From JAWXBK01 sp034439975 (GTDB lineage: Bacteria > Pseudomonadota > Alphaproteobacteria > Dongiales > Dongiaceae), in contig JAWXBK010000032.1 of NCBI GenBank assembly GCA_034439975.1, forward strand, positions 4,325 through 68,324: a DNA stretch of 64,000 nt, read 5' to 3'. Below the pieces are notes generated by a model. The model was given only the letters and a program-made list of their open reading frames with translations. It was not told the DNA's origin and ran no database searches. Made by a program: the position numbers and the translations under genes. Shown piece after piece: positions 44,749 through 53,342 of this stretch; positions within the stretch are counted from its first letter, which is position 1; each line of letters opens with the position of its first letter.

Positions 44749-45999
44749 TCAATGGGCCACGGCGGCGGCGCCATGCTCGTCGACGAGCGCGCCGCTGCGG
44801 AACCGGTCGAGATTGAATGCGGCGTTGAGCCGGTGCGGCTCGTCGCGCGCGATCGTATGGGCGAAGACCCAGCCCGAGCCCGGTGTCGCCTTGAACCCGC
44901 CAGTGCCCCAGCCGCAATTGATATAGAGCCCACCGACCGGCGTCTTGGAGATGATCGGCGAGGCATCGGGGCAGACATCGACGATGCCGCCCCAGGTCCG
45001 CATCATCCGCACCCGACTAAAGATCGGGAACAGCTCCATGCAGGCGCCTAGCTGATGCTCGATGATCGGAAAGCTGCCGCGCTGCGCGTACGACAGATAA
45101 GAGTCGATCCCGGCGCCCATCACCAGCTCGCCTTTGTCGGACTGACTGACATAGACATGGACCGCGTTCGACATCACGACGCAATCGATGACCGGCTTCA
45201 GCGGCTCGGATACCAGCGCCTGGAGCGGATGGCTTTCGACCGGCAGTCGAATGTCCGCCATCGCCGCCAGAACCGACGAATGACCGGCCGCGACCAGCGC
45301 CACCTTCTTTGCGCGAATCGTGCCGCGCGTGGTTTCAACGCCGGCGATGCGCCCGCCGTCGCGGATAAGGCCCGTCACTTCGCAATTCTGGATGATGTCG
45401 ACGCCGCGCGCATCGGCCGCGCGCGCATAGCCCCAGGCGACCGCGTCGTGGCGGGCGACCCCGCCGCGACGCTGCAGGGTTGCGCCCATGATTGGATAGC
45501 GGACGTCTCTCGCGTCATTGATGATCGGGCAGAACGCCTTGACCTCGTGCGGCTCCAGCCATTCGGCGTCGATACCGTTCAGCCGGTTGGCGTTGACGCG
45601 GCGCATCGCCTCGCGCTTGTCGTGCAGATTGTGGGCGAGGTTCATCACCCCGCGCTGGCTGACCATGCAGTTGAAGTTCAGATCCTGCGACAGCCCTTCC
45701 CAGAGTTTGAGGGCATGTTCGTAGAGATGCGCGCTTTCGTCCCAGAGATAGTTCGACCGGATGATGGTCGTGTTGCGCCCGGTATTGCCGCCGCCGAGCC
45801 AGCCTTTTTCGATCACCGCCACGTTGGTGATGCCGTGCTCCTTGGCGAGATAATAGGCGGTCGCGAGCCCGTGCCCACCGGCGCCGACGACGATCACGTC
45901 ATAGGACGATTTCGGCTCCGGGCTGCGCCACAGCTTCGGCCATGATTCATGATGGCTGATTGCGTTGCGGGCCAGGGAATAGATCGAGAAACGGGCCAT
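44749..45999 (-). CDS. soxB: Sarcosine oxidase beta subunit
   Basis: A 416-residue FAD/FMN subunit that carries the sarcosine active site. DVIVVGAGGHGLATAYYLAK binds FAD; GVARHDAVAWGYARAAD contains the His (about 184) that bonds FMN covalently in characterised enzymes, from memory. The N-terminus YSLARNAISHHESW is typical. The ATG at 45999 is chosen over an earlier frame extension for family length. It is divergent from mlrC, 361 bases away. Confidence 0.95.
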   Translation of the reverse strand: MARFSIYSLARNAISHHESWPKLWRSPEPKSSYDVIVVGAGGHGLATAYYLAKEHGITNVAVIEKGWLGGGNTGRNTTIIRSNYLWDESAHLYEHALKLWEGLSQDLNFNCMVSQRGVMNLAHNLHDKREAMRRVNANRLNGIDAEWLEPHEVKAFCPIINDARDVRYPIMGATLQRRGGVARHDAVAWGYARAADARGVDIIQNCEVTGLIRDGGRIAGVETTRGTIRAKKVALVAAGHSSVLAAMADIRLPVESHPLQALVSEPLKPVIDCVVMSNAVHVYVSQSDKGELVMGAGIDSYLSYAQRGSFPIIEHQLGACMELFPIFSRVRMMRTWGGIVDVCPDASPIISKTPVGGLYINCGWGTGGFKATPGSGWVFAHTIARDEPHRLNAAFNLDRFRSGALVDEHGAAAVAH

Positions 46000-46360
46000 T
46001 CGGATTCCGGCGGCTGGAGCGAGGTCGGGACGGGGGGCGAGCATAGCGACGGGCGGTATCGGCGACAAATTGATCGCGGCAATCCTGGGATTGCCGACGA
46101 CTATCGTCGATCCGGCGTCCTTCCGCCTGGGCCCGGTCCGCTATAGGCTTGCGCCGGCGCCGAAATCCGAGCGGTGGCGACGTGGCTTGGCCCTGGAGCG
46201 ACAAGGTCGCTCGGCTTGGCCCTGCAGCGACAAGGTCGCTCGGTTTGACACGGAGCGAAAAAGGTCGCTCGGTTTGACACGGAGCGAAAAAGGTCGCTCG
46301 GCTTGGTACTGGAGCGACAGGATCGCCCGGCAATGGGCGGCAACGAAAGGGGCGGGTTTG
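46000..46360. promoter_or_regulatory. soxB-mlrC divergent control region
   Basis: This 361-base gap holds the tandem repeats described separately and no plausible gene. TATAGG at 46142-46147 (in CCGCTATAGG) is a possible -10 box for mlrC, but no good -35 was seen. If it is used, the repeats would lie in the mlrC 5' leader. The soxB promoter must also lie here. Confidence 0.4.
46186..46330 (+). repeat. Five tandem 29-bp repeats, each a small inverted repeat
   Basis: Units begin at 46186, 46215, 46244, 46273 and 46302, each exactly 29 bases. Units 3 and 4 are identical; 1 and 2 differ at one base. Units 1 and 2 contain the inverted repeat GTCGCTC with a partner (GAGCGAC or near it) and a 3-base loop; 3 and 4 keep GAGCGA/TCGCTC; 5 keeps a weaker form. 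The period is not a multiple of three and the array lies between genes, so it is not protein repeat coding. It has no unique spacers, so it is not CRISPR. Confidence 0.9.
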
Positions 46361-47899
46361 ATGACACGGCGGTTCGTAGTGGCGATGATGGAGCACGAAA
46401 CCAATACTTTCTCGCCGATGCCGACGCGGCTCGAGGCGTTCGGGCGCGGCGACAAGAAGGGTCCGCCGTCGGGCGATGCGGCGATCGCCGCGTTCAAGGG
46501 CACGAATGTGGGAATAGCGGCCTTCATCGACCTCGCCGAGGCTGAGAAGGCCGAACTGGTCGTGCCGATTGCCGCCGACGCCCATCCGAGTGGGCTGGTG
46601 ACGCGGGAGGCCTACGAGCACATGGCCGGCGCGATCTGCGATGCCGTGCGCGCCGGCTGCGACGCCGTGCTGCTCGATCTGCATGGCGCGATGGTGGCCG
46701 AACATACCGACGATGGCGAAGGCGAGCTGCTGGCACGGATCCGGAAGATCGCACCGGGCATTCCCATCGCCGTGTCGCTCGACTTCCATGCGAACCTGAC
46801 GCGGCGGATCGTGGAGAACGCAACCGTTGTGACGGGATACTGCACCTATCCGCATATCGACATGTACGAGACCGGGCGGCGTGCCGGTGCGACGCTGAAG
46901 CGCGCGCTGGCGGGCGAGGTCGTGCCGGTCATGGTCTGGGGCTCGCTGCCGATCCTCTCGCATACGCTCGCGCATGCGCCGCAATTCGAGCCGATGAAAT
47001 CGATCATGGCGCGAGCGCAGGCGGCCGAGGCGAGCGGTCAAGTGTTGAATGCCTCGGTGTTCGGCGGCTTCGCACTCGCCGATATTCCGCATGTCGGGCT
47101 CGGCGCGATCATCGTCGGGGACCGCGATCCGGCCGCAGCACAGGCGCTGCTCGACAGTCTGTTTGCCGAAGCCTGGGAAAAGCGCGAGGGATTGCTGTTC
47201 AAGGGCGCGCCGATGGACGCGGCGCTGAAACGCGCCCAGACGCTCGATGGCGGCCGCGAGGCGGGCGGGCCGATCATTCTGGTCGATCATGCCGACAACA
47301 CGGCGTCGGGCGGCTCGCAGGATGTGATGCTGCTGCTCGATGAAGTCATCAAGCGCGGCTTCGAGGATGTCGCGGCCGGCCCGATCTGCGATCCCGAGGC
47401 AGTCGCGAAACTGGTCGAGGCGGGGGTCGGGGCCACCGTGACCCTGAAGATCGGCGGCCGCACCGACATGCCGACGATCCAGAAGAAAGGCGAACCGCTT
47501 GAGATCACCGGCCGGGTGCGCTGCATCACCGACGGGCGTTGGAAGGTGACGGGCCCGATGATGACCGGCGTCACCGTCAATATCGGGCGCACCGTCGTGC
47601 TCGATACCGGCAAAGTCCAGATCCTGATCAGCGAACAACGATCCGAACCCTTTGATCTCGGCGTGTTCACCCATTGCGGCATCGATCCGACCGCGAAGAA
47701 GTATCTGCTGATCAAGTCGCGGCAGCATTTCCGCGCCGGCTTCGAGCCGATTGCCAAACATATCGTGCTGGTCGACGGTGTCGGCGTGACGGCGTCGGAC
47801 TATGCGCTGTTCCCGTTCGACAAGGTGCGCCGGCCGATCTATCCGCTCGATCTCGACACACCGATGGATGCCGGCCGGAACATGCAGAAAGGCCAGTAA
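46361..47899 (+). CDS. M81 family metallopeptidase (MlrC-like)
   Basis: A 512-residue protein of the MlrC family. The N-terminal domain has the metal-site pieces MMEHETNTFSP, LDLHGAMVAEHTDDGEGELL and ISVSLD-type SLDFHANLT; the C-terminal domain has VDHADNTASGGSQD. MlrC cleaves linearised microcystin, but most homologues act on unknown peptides or amides. The start ATG 46361 has GAAAGGGGCGGG upstream; the open frame extends back through the repeat array without a plausible start. Its neighbours suggest amide metabolism rather than toxin degradation. Confidence 0.9.
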   Translation: MTRRFVVAMMEHETNTFSPMPTRLEAFGRGDKKGPPSGDAAIAAFKGTNVGIAAFIDLAEAEKAELVVPIAADAHPSGLVTREAYEHMAGAICDAVRAGCDAVLLDLHGAMVAEHTDDGEGELLARIRKIAPGIPIAVSLDFHANLTRRIVENATVVTGYCTYPHIDMYETGRRAGATLKRALAGEVVPVMVWGSLPILSHTLAHAPQFEPMKSIMARAQAAEASGQVLNASVFGGFALADIPHVGLGAIIVGDRDPAAAQALLDSLFAEAWEKREGLLFKGAPMDAALKRAQTLDGGREAGGPIILVDHADNTASGGSQDVMLLLDEVIKRGFEDVAAGPICDPEAVAKLVEAGVGATVTLKIGGRTDMPTIQKKGEPLEITGRVRCITDGRWKVTGPMMTGVTVNIGRTVVLDTGKVQILISEQRSEPFDLGVFTHCGIDPTAKKYLLIKSRQHFRAGFEPIAKHIVLVDGVGVTASDYALFPFDKVRRPIYPLDLDTPMDAGRNMQKGQ

Positions 47900-47998
47900 A
47901 TCAAGCACCAGTACCCACAAAATGCAAAACCCCAATTCGCCTCGGGTTGACTTGGGATCGCTGCGTTCCGACCCTTTGAACGAAGGAGGGCGGATTGC

Positions 47999-49585
47999 AT
48001 GGTGGCACATTGGGTTCCGGCCTTAAGCCGGGCAAAACTGGAGCAAGGCGGACGCGCCGTCGTGCGACTCGACGGCAAGCAGATTGCGCTGTTCCTGACC
48101 GCCGAGGGCATCTTCGCCTGCAACAATCGCTGCCCGCATGAAGGCTATCCGCTGCGCGAGGGTTCGCTCGACGAGCAATGCCGGCTCACCTGCAACTGGC
48201 ATAACTGGAAATTCGATCTGAAGACCGGCGCCAATGAATTCGGCCTGGGCGAGCGGCTGCGTGTCTATCCGGTCGAGCTGCGCGGCGACGAGATCTGGCT
48301 CGACGTCGCCGATCCGCCGTTCGAGGAACGGCGGGCCGAACTGATGGGCAATCTGCAGGATGCCTTCTTCGACAACGACTATGAGCGCATGGCGCGCGAG
48401 ATCGCGCGGCTGCGGTTGCTCGGGGCCGACCCGATCGATGCCGTGCGCGCGGCGATCGACTGGTCGTGGAACCGTTTCGAGTTCGGCTGGACCCATGCCT
48501 TTGCCGGTGCTGCCGACTGGCTCACGCTGTACGACCGCCGCCAGGGCGACGACGAGACCCAACTGGTCAGTCTGGTCGAGATCGTCGGCCATATCGCCGA
48601 CGATATCCTGCGCGAGCCGGTCTATCCCTATAGCGATGCCGAAACAGCGTGGGACGAGCGCGAATTTCTCGCTTCGGTCGATGCCGAGAACGAGAACGCG
48701 GCAATCTCGTATCTCAATGGCGGGCTGTCGGCGGGGCTTCGCTGGCCCGATCTCGAGCGTGCCTTCACGACCGCGGCCCTGGCGCATTACAACGGCTTCG
48801 GCCATTCGCTCATCTATGTGACCAAGGCGGCGCGGCTGATCGAGCGGCTCGGTCCATCGGTCATGGGTCCGCTGCTGCGTTCGCTCGTGCGCGAATTCGT
48901 CTATACGACGCGCGAAGAATATCTGCCCGAGTTCCGCAGCTATAAGACCGCGCTGGCGCAATGGGGCAGAGGCGGCAACGGCAAGCGATTGGGCGGCGGC
49001 GATCTCGCCGGGCTCAACGCGGCGAAGGCGATGGCGCTTCTTTCGCTGCATGGCAGCGAGCCGTCGGCCGGTCTTTATGAGGCCGTGCTGGGCGCCAGCG
49101 CTCATGCTCTGTTGCATTTCGATCTCGGCGTAATGAACCGTACCGATGGCCCGATCGCCGACAATGCAAGCTGGCTCGATGTGACGCACGGCATCACCTT
49201 CTCGAATGCGGTGCGGATTGCCTGCACGAAGTTTCCCGAACTCTGGCCGCAGGGTCTGCTGCAGGTCGCGTTGCAGGCGGGGCGCAACGCCGGCTTCCTC
49301 GATCCGTCGGTCGAAGCGGAAGATTGGGCGGTCCGCGATACCGAGGGATTCTTTGCCGATGCCGTCGATGGACTGTTCGATCATGCGCGCGAAGAGTTCA
49401 TCGTCTCGGTGCATCTCCTGAAGACCACGCTCGCGGCGCATGAGGAGATGGTATCGGGCACGCCAGGCGCGCTGGGCGAGGTCATGCTCGCCGGACTCAA
49501 CCGGTTCCTGCATTCGCCGCTGAAGTTCAAGCACGCACGGCGCGTGGCGCATCAGGCGATGCAGTTCGTCGCGCTCGACGGCTGA
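47999..49585 (+). CDS. Rieske [2Fe-2S] protein with unknown 400-residue helical domain
   Basis: A 528-residue protein. The first 110 residues are a Rieske domain: Cys45 and His47 (CPHEGYPL) and Cys65 and His68 (CNWHNWKF) are the four cluster ligands. The rest is mostly helical and has no family I recognise. It contains His/Glu-rich segments such as TAALAHYNGFGHSLIYV and LGASAHALLHFDLGVMN that could bind metal, but this is speculative. GGAGGG sits 9 bases before the ATG. It may be an oxygenase or hydroxylase component of the neighbouring catabolic genes. Confidence 0.85.
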   Translation: MVAHWVPALSRAKLEQGGRAVVRLDGKQIALFLTAEGIFACNNRCPHEGYPLREGSLDEQCRLTCNWHNWKFDLKTGANEFGLGERLRVYPVELRGDEIWLDVADPPFEERRAELMGNLQDAFFDNDYERMAREIARLRLLGADPIDAVRAAIDWSWNRFEFGWTHAFAGAADWLTLYDRRQGDDETQLVSLVEIVGHIADDILREPVYPYSDAETAWDEREFLASVDAENENAAISYLNGGLSAGLRWPDLERAFTTAALAHYNGFGHSLIYVTKAARLIERLGPSVMGPLLRSLVREFVYTTREEYLPEFRSYKTALAQWGRGGNGKRLGGGDLAGLNAAKAMALLSLHGSEPSAGLYEAVLGASAHALLHFDLGVMNRTDGPIADNASWLDVTHGITFSNAVRIACTKFPELWPQGLLQVALQAGRNAGFLDPSVEAEDWAVRDTEGFFADAVDGLFDHAREEFIVSVHLLKTTLAAHEEMVSGTPGALGEVMLAGLNRFLHSPLKFKHARRVAHQAMQFVALDG

Positions 49586-49589
49586 CCCT

Positions 49590-50498
49590 TTGCTCGATCG
49601 CGCGGTCGCCCAGGCGCTCGCCAGCGTTCCGTTTCTGGCAGCCCATCCGGCCGAGAGCTGGCGCATCGTGCCGCTCGACAGCCTGACCAATCGTGTGTGG
49701 CGCGTCGCCCGCCCGGGCGGCGATTTCGTGCTGCGGCTCGCCAATCACGCGCCCTATCTCGATCGTGCGCGTGAAGCGCACAACCATCGGCTCGCTGCTG
49801 CGCTGGATCTGGCACCGCCAATCCTGTTCGAGGATGCAACGTCGGGCCTCATGGTGACGGTCTTCCTCAAGGATTATCGCTCGTTCGATCGCGCGCCGGA
49901 TCGGCGTAGGGCAATCGAGGCAGCCGCACATGCGCTCGCGCGTCTGCACGGTTCGGGTGCGGGGTTTCAGGGCGAGATGCGGCTCGCGCCCACCATGAAT
50001 TATTATCTCGATATCGCCGGGATGGCGGGTACACCGGTCGCCGCGATCTGGCAAAGCGTGCGGGCAGAGGTGGAACCGGTTCTTGCCCGGCTCGAGCGAC
50101 ATCTGGTGCCCAGCCATGTCGATCCGGTGCCGGCAAATCTTCTCCTCCATGACGCAAGCGGTCATGTCTCGGTGAAGTTCATCGACTGGGAATATTCGGC
50201 GCCGGCGACGGCGGTCTGGGATCTCGCCGATTTCTCGATCGAAGCCGGGCTCAGACCCGCGGAGGATGACGCATTGCTGGCCGCGTATGCGAGCCAGCAG
50301 GGGCCGGTGTCGGTCTCCGCGTTCAAGCTCTACAAGGCGATGCTCGATCTGCTCGCTGCCGCCTGGGCCGCCTCGCAGACGGCATTGCCCGGCGCCCGCG
50401 CGGCCCATGACGACATGATCCCGCTGCGCCTCGCCCGCAGCCGCCTTGTTCTCGATGCGCCCGGCTTAGCGGCCCTGGTGGCAGAAGCCGGCGCCTGA
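49590..50498 (+). CDS. Aminoglycoside phosphotransferase/choline kinase-fold protein
   Basis: A 302-residue small-molecule kinase-like protein from TTG 49590. SLTNRVWRV and GDFVLRLANHAP form the N lobe, VPSHVDPVPANLLLHDAS replaces the usual catalytic HxDxxxxN (here HVDPVPAN, Asp and Asn kept), and FIDWEYSAPATAVWDLADF provides the metal-binding Asp. The fold resembles choline or ThiK-type thiamine kinases. It lies 4 bases after the Rieske gene and immediately before a TPP riboswitch. Confidence 0.82.
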   Translation: MLDRAVAQALASVPFLAAHPAESWRIVPLDSLTNRVWRVARPGGDFVLRLANHAPYLDRAREAHNHRLAAALDLAPPILFEDATSGLMVTVFLKDYRSFDRAPDRRRAIEAAAHALARLHGSGAGFQGEMRLAPTMNYYLDIAGMAGTPVAAIWQSVRAEVEPVLARLERHLVPSHVDPVPANLLLHDASGHVSVKFIDWEYSAPATAVWDLADFSIEAGLRPAEDDALLAAYASQQGPVSVSAFKLYKAMLDLLAAAWAASQTALPGARAAHDDMIPLRLARSRLVLDAPGLAALVAEAGA

Positions 50499-50551
50499 TC
50501 GGGCGGGCCATTGAGATTTCGCCTGCATGCCCTCATATTCGGTCCATTGGA

Positions 50552-50645
50552 AACTCGCCGGGGTGCCGAAAGGCTGAGAGGCTCGATCCCAAGGGATCCG
50601 CCAACCCGATGAACCTGAACCGGGTCATACCGGCGGAGGGAGATG
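50552..50645 (+). promoter_or_regulatory. TPP riboswitch (THI-box)
   Basis: The thi-box landmarks are present in order: GGGGTGCCG, AGGCTGAGAGG, a short hairpin arm around GGATCC, ACCCGATGAACCTGAACCGG, then GGCGGAGGGAGATGAGC. These match the CTGAGA and ACCTGA cores of the thiamine pyrophosphate aptamer. It precedes thiB by 73 bases and should turn off the transporter operon when TPP is high. The expression platform is not obvious, and translational control is as likely as termination. Confidence 0.93.
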
Positions 50646-50718
50646 AGCCATGCCAGCCCGATTTTTCCGAGCAATGCATTGCCTTTCTTGCCGTACGACC
50701 CACGCAAGAGAGGCTGTC

Positions 50719-51723
50719 ATGCGTTTCCTTGCCGTCATTGCCGCGATCGTCATTTTCGTCGTTGCGCCCGCAACGGCCGATGAGCCGCGCACGCTCACCG
50801 TCTACACCTACGGTTCATTCGTATCGGAATGGGGCCCGGGGCCGGCGATCGAGCAATCCTTCGAAACGCAATGCGACTGCGATCTTGTTTGGGTGGCCGT
50901 CGAGGACGGCGCGGCGTTGCTCTCGCGGCTGCGTCTCGAAGGCGATGCGACCGAGGCGGATGTCGTGCTTGGGCTCGATACCAGTCTGACCGCGGCGGCG
51001 GCTGAAACAGGCTTGTTCGTGCCGCATGAGATCGGGATGCCGGCATTTACCTGGACCGATAGCTGGGACGATCCTTTTTTCGTGCCGTTCGACTACGGGT
51101 ACTTCGCGTTCGTCTATGACAGCGAGCGTGTGGCGACGCCGCCGGAAAGCCTCGAAGCCTTGATCAACGGCGATCCGGCCGAAAAGATCGTGATCGAGGA
51201 TCCGCGCACCAGTACACCCGGTCTCGGTTTGCTGCTGTGGATGCGCCACGTCTATGGCGACGAGGCGCCGGCGAAATGGCGCCAGCTCGACGAGCGAATT
51301 CTGACCGTGACGTCCGGTTGGAGCGAGGCCTATGGCCTGTTCCTCGATGGCGAGGCGCCGATCGTGCTGAGTTACACGACATCGCCGGCTTATCACATCA
51401 ACGCCGAGAGCGAGACGCGGTACAAAGCCGCGATCTTTCCCGAAGGCCATTACATGCAGGTCGAAGTCGCGGGACGCACAATTGTAGCCGACGATCCGGC
51501 TTTGGCAACGGAGTTTTTGACGTTCGTCCTCAGTGACGGGTTTCAGAGTCACATCCCGGCCGGCAACTGGATGTATCCGGTGATCGCGCCGTCCGATCCG
51601 TTGCCCGAGGGCTTCGAGGATGTCGTGAGCGCGGAAGGGAAGGCGCTGCTTTTCCCGTCTGAAACCGTGGCCGAGAAGCGCGGCGAATGGATCGATGAAT
51701 GGCTGCGCGCGCTGAGCGACTAG
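50719..51723 (+). CDS. thiB: Thiamine ABC transporter substrate-binding protein
   Basis: A 334-residue periplasmic binding protein. Residues 1-20 are a signal peptide (MRFLAVIAAIVIFVVAPATA). The mature part begins LTVYTYGSFVSEWGPGPAIE, and carries DYGYFAFVYDS, DPRTSTPGLGLLLWM and SYTTSPAYH, all typical of ThiB. The ATG at 50719 is chosen because it gives the signal peptide; an in-frame ATG at 50650 adds 23 non-signal residues. It captures thiamine or its phosphates. Confidence 0.92.
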   Translation: MRFLAVIAAIVIFVVAPATADEPRTLTVYTYGSFVSEWGPGPAIEQSFETQCDCDLVWVAVEDGAALLSRLRLEGDATEADVVLGLDTSLTAAAAETGLFVPHEIGMPAFTWTDSWDDPFFVPFDYGYFAFVYDSERVATPPESLEALINGDPAEKIVIEDPRTSTPGLGLLLWMRHVYGDEAPAKWRQLDERILTVTSGWSEAYGLFLDGEAPIVLSYTTSPAYHINAESETRYKAAIFPEGHYMQVEVAGRTIVADDPALATEFLTFVLSDGFQSHIPAGNWMYPVIAPSDPLPEGFEDVVSAEGKALLFPSETVAEKRGEWIDEWLRALSD

Positions 51724-53342
51724 CTACAGGGTCGACCGGACGCGCCATCCCGGGAGCGGCGTGGCCGGGTTTGCTGCTCGCCGCGGCGATGGCCGGGCTC
51801 GTCGTCGCCGCGTTCGCATCGCTGCTCGGCGAGGTGGATCGCGCGAGTGCCGTTGCAGCGCTCGGCGATTCCTATCTCTGGCGCGTCGTTCGTTTCACAT
51901 TGCTGCAAGCTGGCCTCTCGACTTTGGTCAGCCTCGTGCCGGCGGTCCTGCTGGCACGCGCGCTCGCGCGGCGGCCCCGGTTTCCGGGGCGTGCACTGCT
52001 GGTGCGCCTGCTCGGGCTGCCGATGGTCATCCCCGTCATCGTCTCGGTCTTCGGTATCGTTGCAATCTTCGGTCAGGCGGGGATCGCCAACCGCATTGGG
52101 GCAATGCTGGGGTTGGAACAGCGAACCTTTCTCTATGGTCTGACCGGTATTCTGATCGGCCATGCGTTCCTGAACCTGCCCCTGGCGACGCGCTTGTTGC
52201 TGCCGGCATGGACGAGCGTACCGGGCGAAACCTGGCGCCTCGCGGCGCAACTCGGGATGCGCAGCGGCGCGATCTTTCGCCTGATCGAATGGCCGCTGCT
52301 GCGCGAACGCCTGCCGGGCGTCGTGGCCGTCGTCTTCATGCTCTGCACGACGAGTTTTGCCGTCGTTCTGACATTGGGCGGCGGCCCGGCGGCAACCACC
52401 ATCGAGGTTGCGATCTATCAGGCGCTGCGTTTCGATTTCGATCCGTCGCGCGCTTCGCTGCTGGCGCTGATACAGCTCGGGCTCTCGATCGTCGTGCTGG
52501 TCGCGGCGCAACGATGGACGCGGCCGTTCGATCTGCTCGCAGCACCGGGACGCCCGGCCGATCGGCCGGATCGCGGGGGTGCGCCTGGCATGATCATGGA
52601 TTCGGCGGTGATCCTTGTCGCGGCGCTGTTTCTGCTGCTGCCGCTGTCGGCGATCGTCGCGGCAGGCATGGCGTGGGATGCGTTCGCCATCTGGGGCGAT
52701 GTCCGGCTCTGGCAGGCGGCGGCGCGCAGCCTTGTCGTGGCGCTTGCGGCGGGAACGCTTTCGGTCGTCATCGCGCTGGCCTTGCAGATATCGATCCGTC
52801 GTCTCGCCGCGCGCGGCGCCATTGCCGCCGGGCGTGCGCTCGATCTCGCCGGTTCGATCGTGCTCGGTCTGTCGCCGCTGGCGGTCGGCGCCGGGCTGTT
52901 CCTGTTGCTGGTCGGGCTCGTCGGCCCATTTCGCTGGTCTCTGGCGCCTGTCGTGCTGCTGACGGCGCTGCTGGCCTTGCCTTATGCGATGCGGCTGATC
53001 GGGCCGCCGCTGGCGCAATCCGCTGCGATCCACGATCGGCTCTGCGCGTCGCTCGGGCTTGCCGGGTGGAATCGCTGGCGGCTGGTCGAATGGCCGCAAT
53101 TGCGACCGTCGATCGGCTTCGCCCTGGCGCTCGCGGTAACGCTCGCACTCGGCGATCTCGCGGCGATTGCGCTGTTCGGTACGCCCCAGAATGCGACGCT
53201 GCCTTTGCTGCTTTATCAGCTTCTCGCCGGCTATCGGATGGGCGAGGCGGCGGGCGTGGCGCTCTTTCTCGTGCTACTCGTCATGCTGCTCTTTGTCGGG
53301 ATTGAACGTTCGGTCGGAGGGCGCCGCCTTGTTCGCCATTGA
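51699..53342 (+). CDS. thiP: Thiamine ABC transporter permease
   Basis: A 547-residue permease with about twelve membrane segments in two homologous halves, as in ThiP. Each half has an EAA-type loop that touches the ATPase (TWRLAAQLGMRSGAIFRLIE near 180 and LCASLGLAGWNRWRLVEWPQ near 455). The ATG overlaps the end of thiB by 25 bases, and the stop overlaps thiQ by 14, so the three are coupled. It is typical in size. Confidence 0.92.
   Translation: MAARAERLATGSTGRAIPGAAWPGLLLAAAMAGLVVAAFASLLGEVDRASAVAALGDSYLWRVVRFTLLQAGLSTLVSLVPAVLLARALARRPRFPGRALLVRLLGLPMVIPVIVSVFGIVAIFGQAGIANRIGAMLGLEQRTFLYGLTGILIGHAFLNLPLATRLLLPAWTSVPGETWRLAAQLGMRSGAIFRLIEWPLLRERLPGVVAVVFMLCTTSFAVVLTLGGGPAATTIEVAIYQALRFDFDPSRASLLALIQLGLSIVVLVAAQRWTRPFDLLAAPGRPADRPDRGGAPGMIMDSAVILVAALFLLLPLSAIVAAGMAWDAFAIWGDVRLWQAAARSLVVALAAGTLSVVIALALQISIRRLAARGAIAAGRALDLAGSIVLGLSPLAVGAGLFLLLVGLVGPFRWSLAPVVLLTALLALPYAMRLIGPPLAQSAAIHDRLCASLGLAGWNRWRLVEWPQLRPSIGFALALAVTLALGDLAAIALFGTPQNATLPLLLYQLLAGYRMGEAAGVALFLVLLVMLLFVGIERSVGGRRLVRH

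Noticed and set aside
46186..46330. Tandem repeats as a CRISPR array
   Set aside because: Units are directly adjacent with no unique spacers and no cas genes are nearby.
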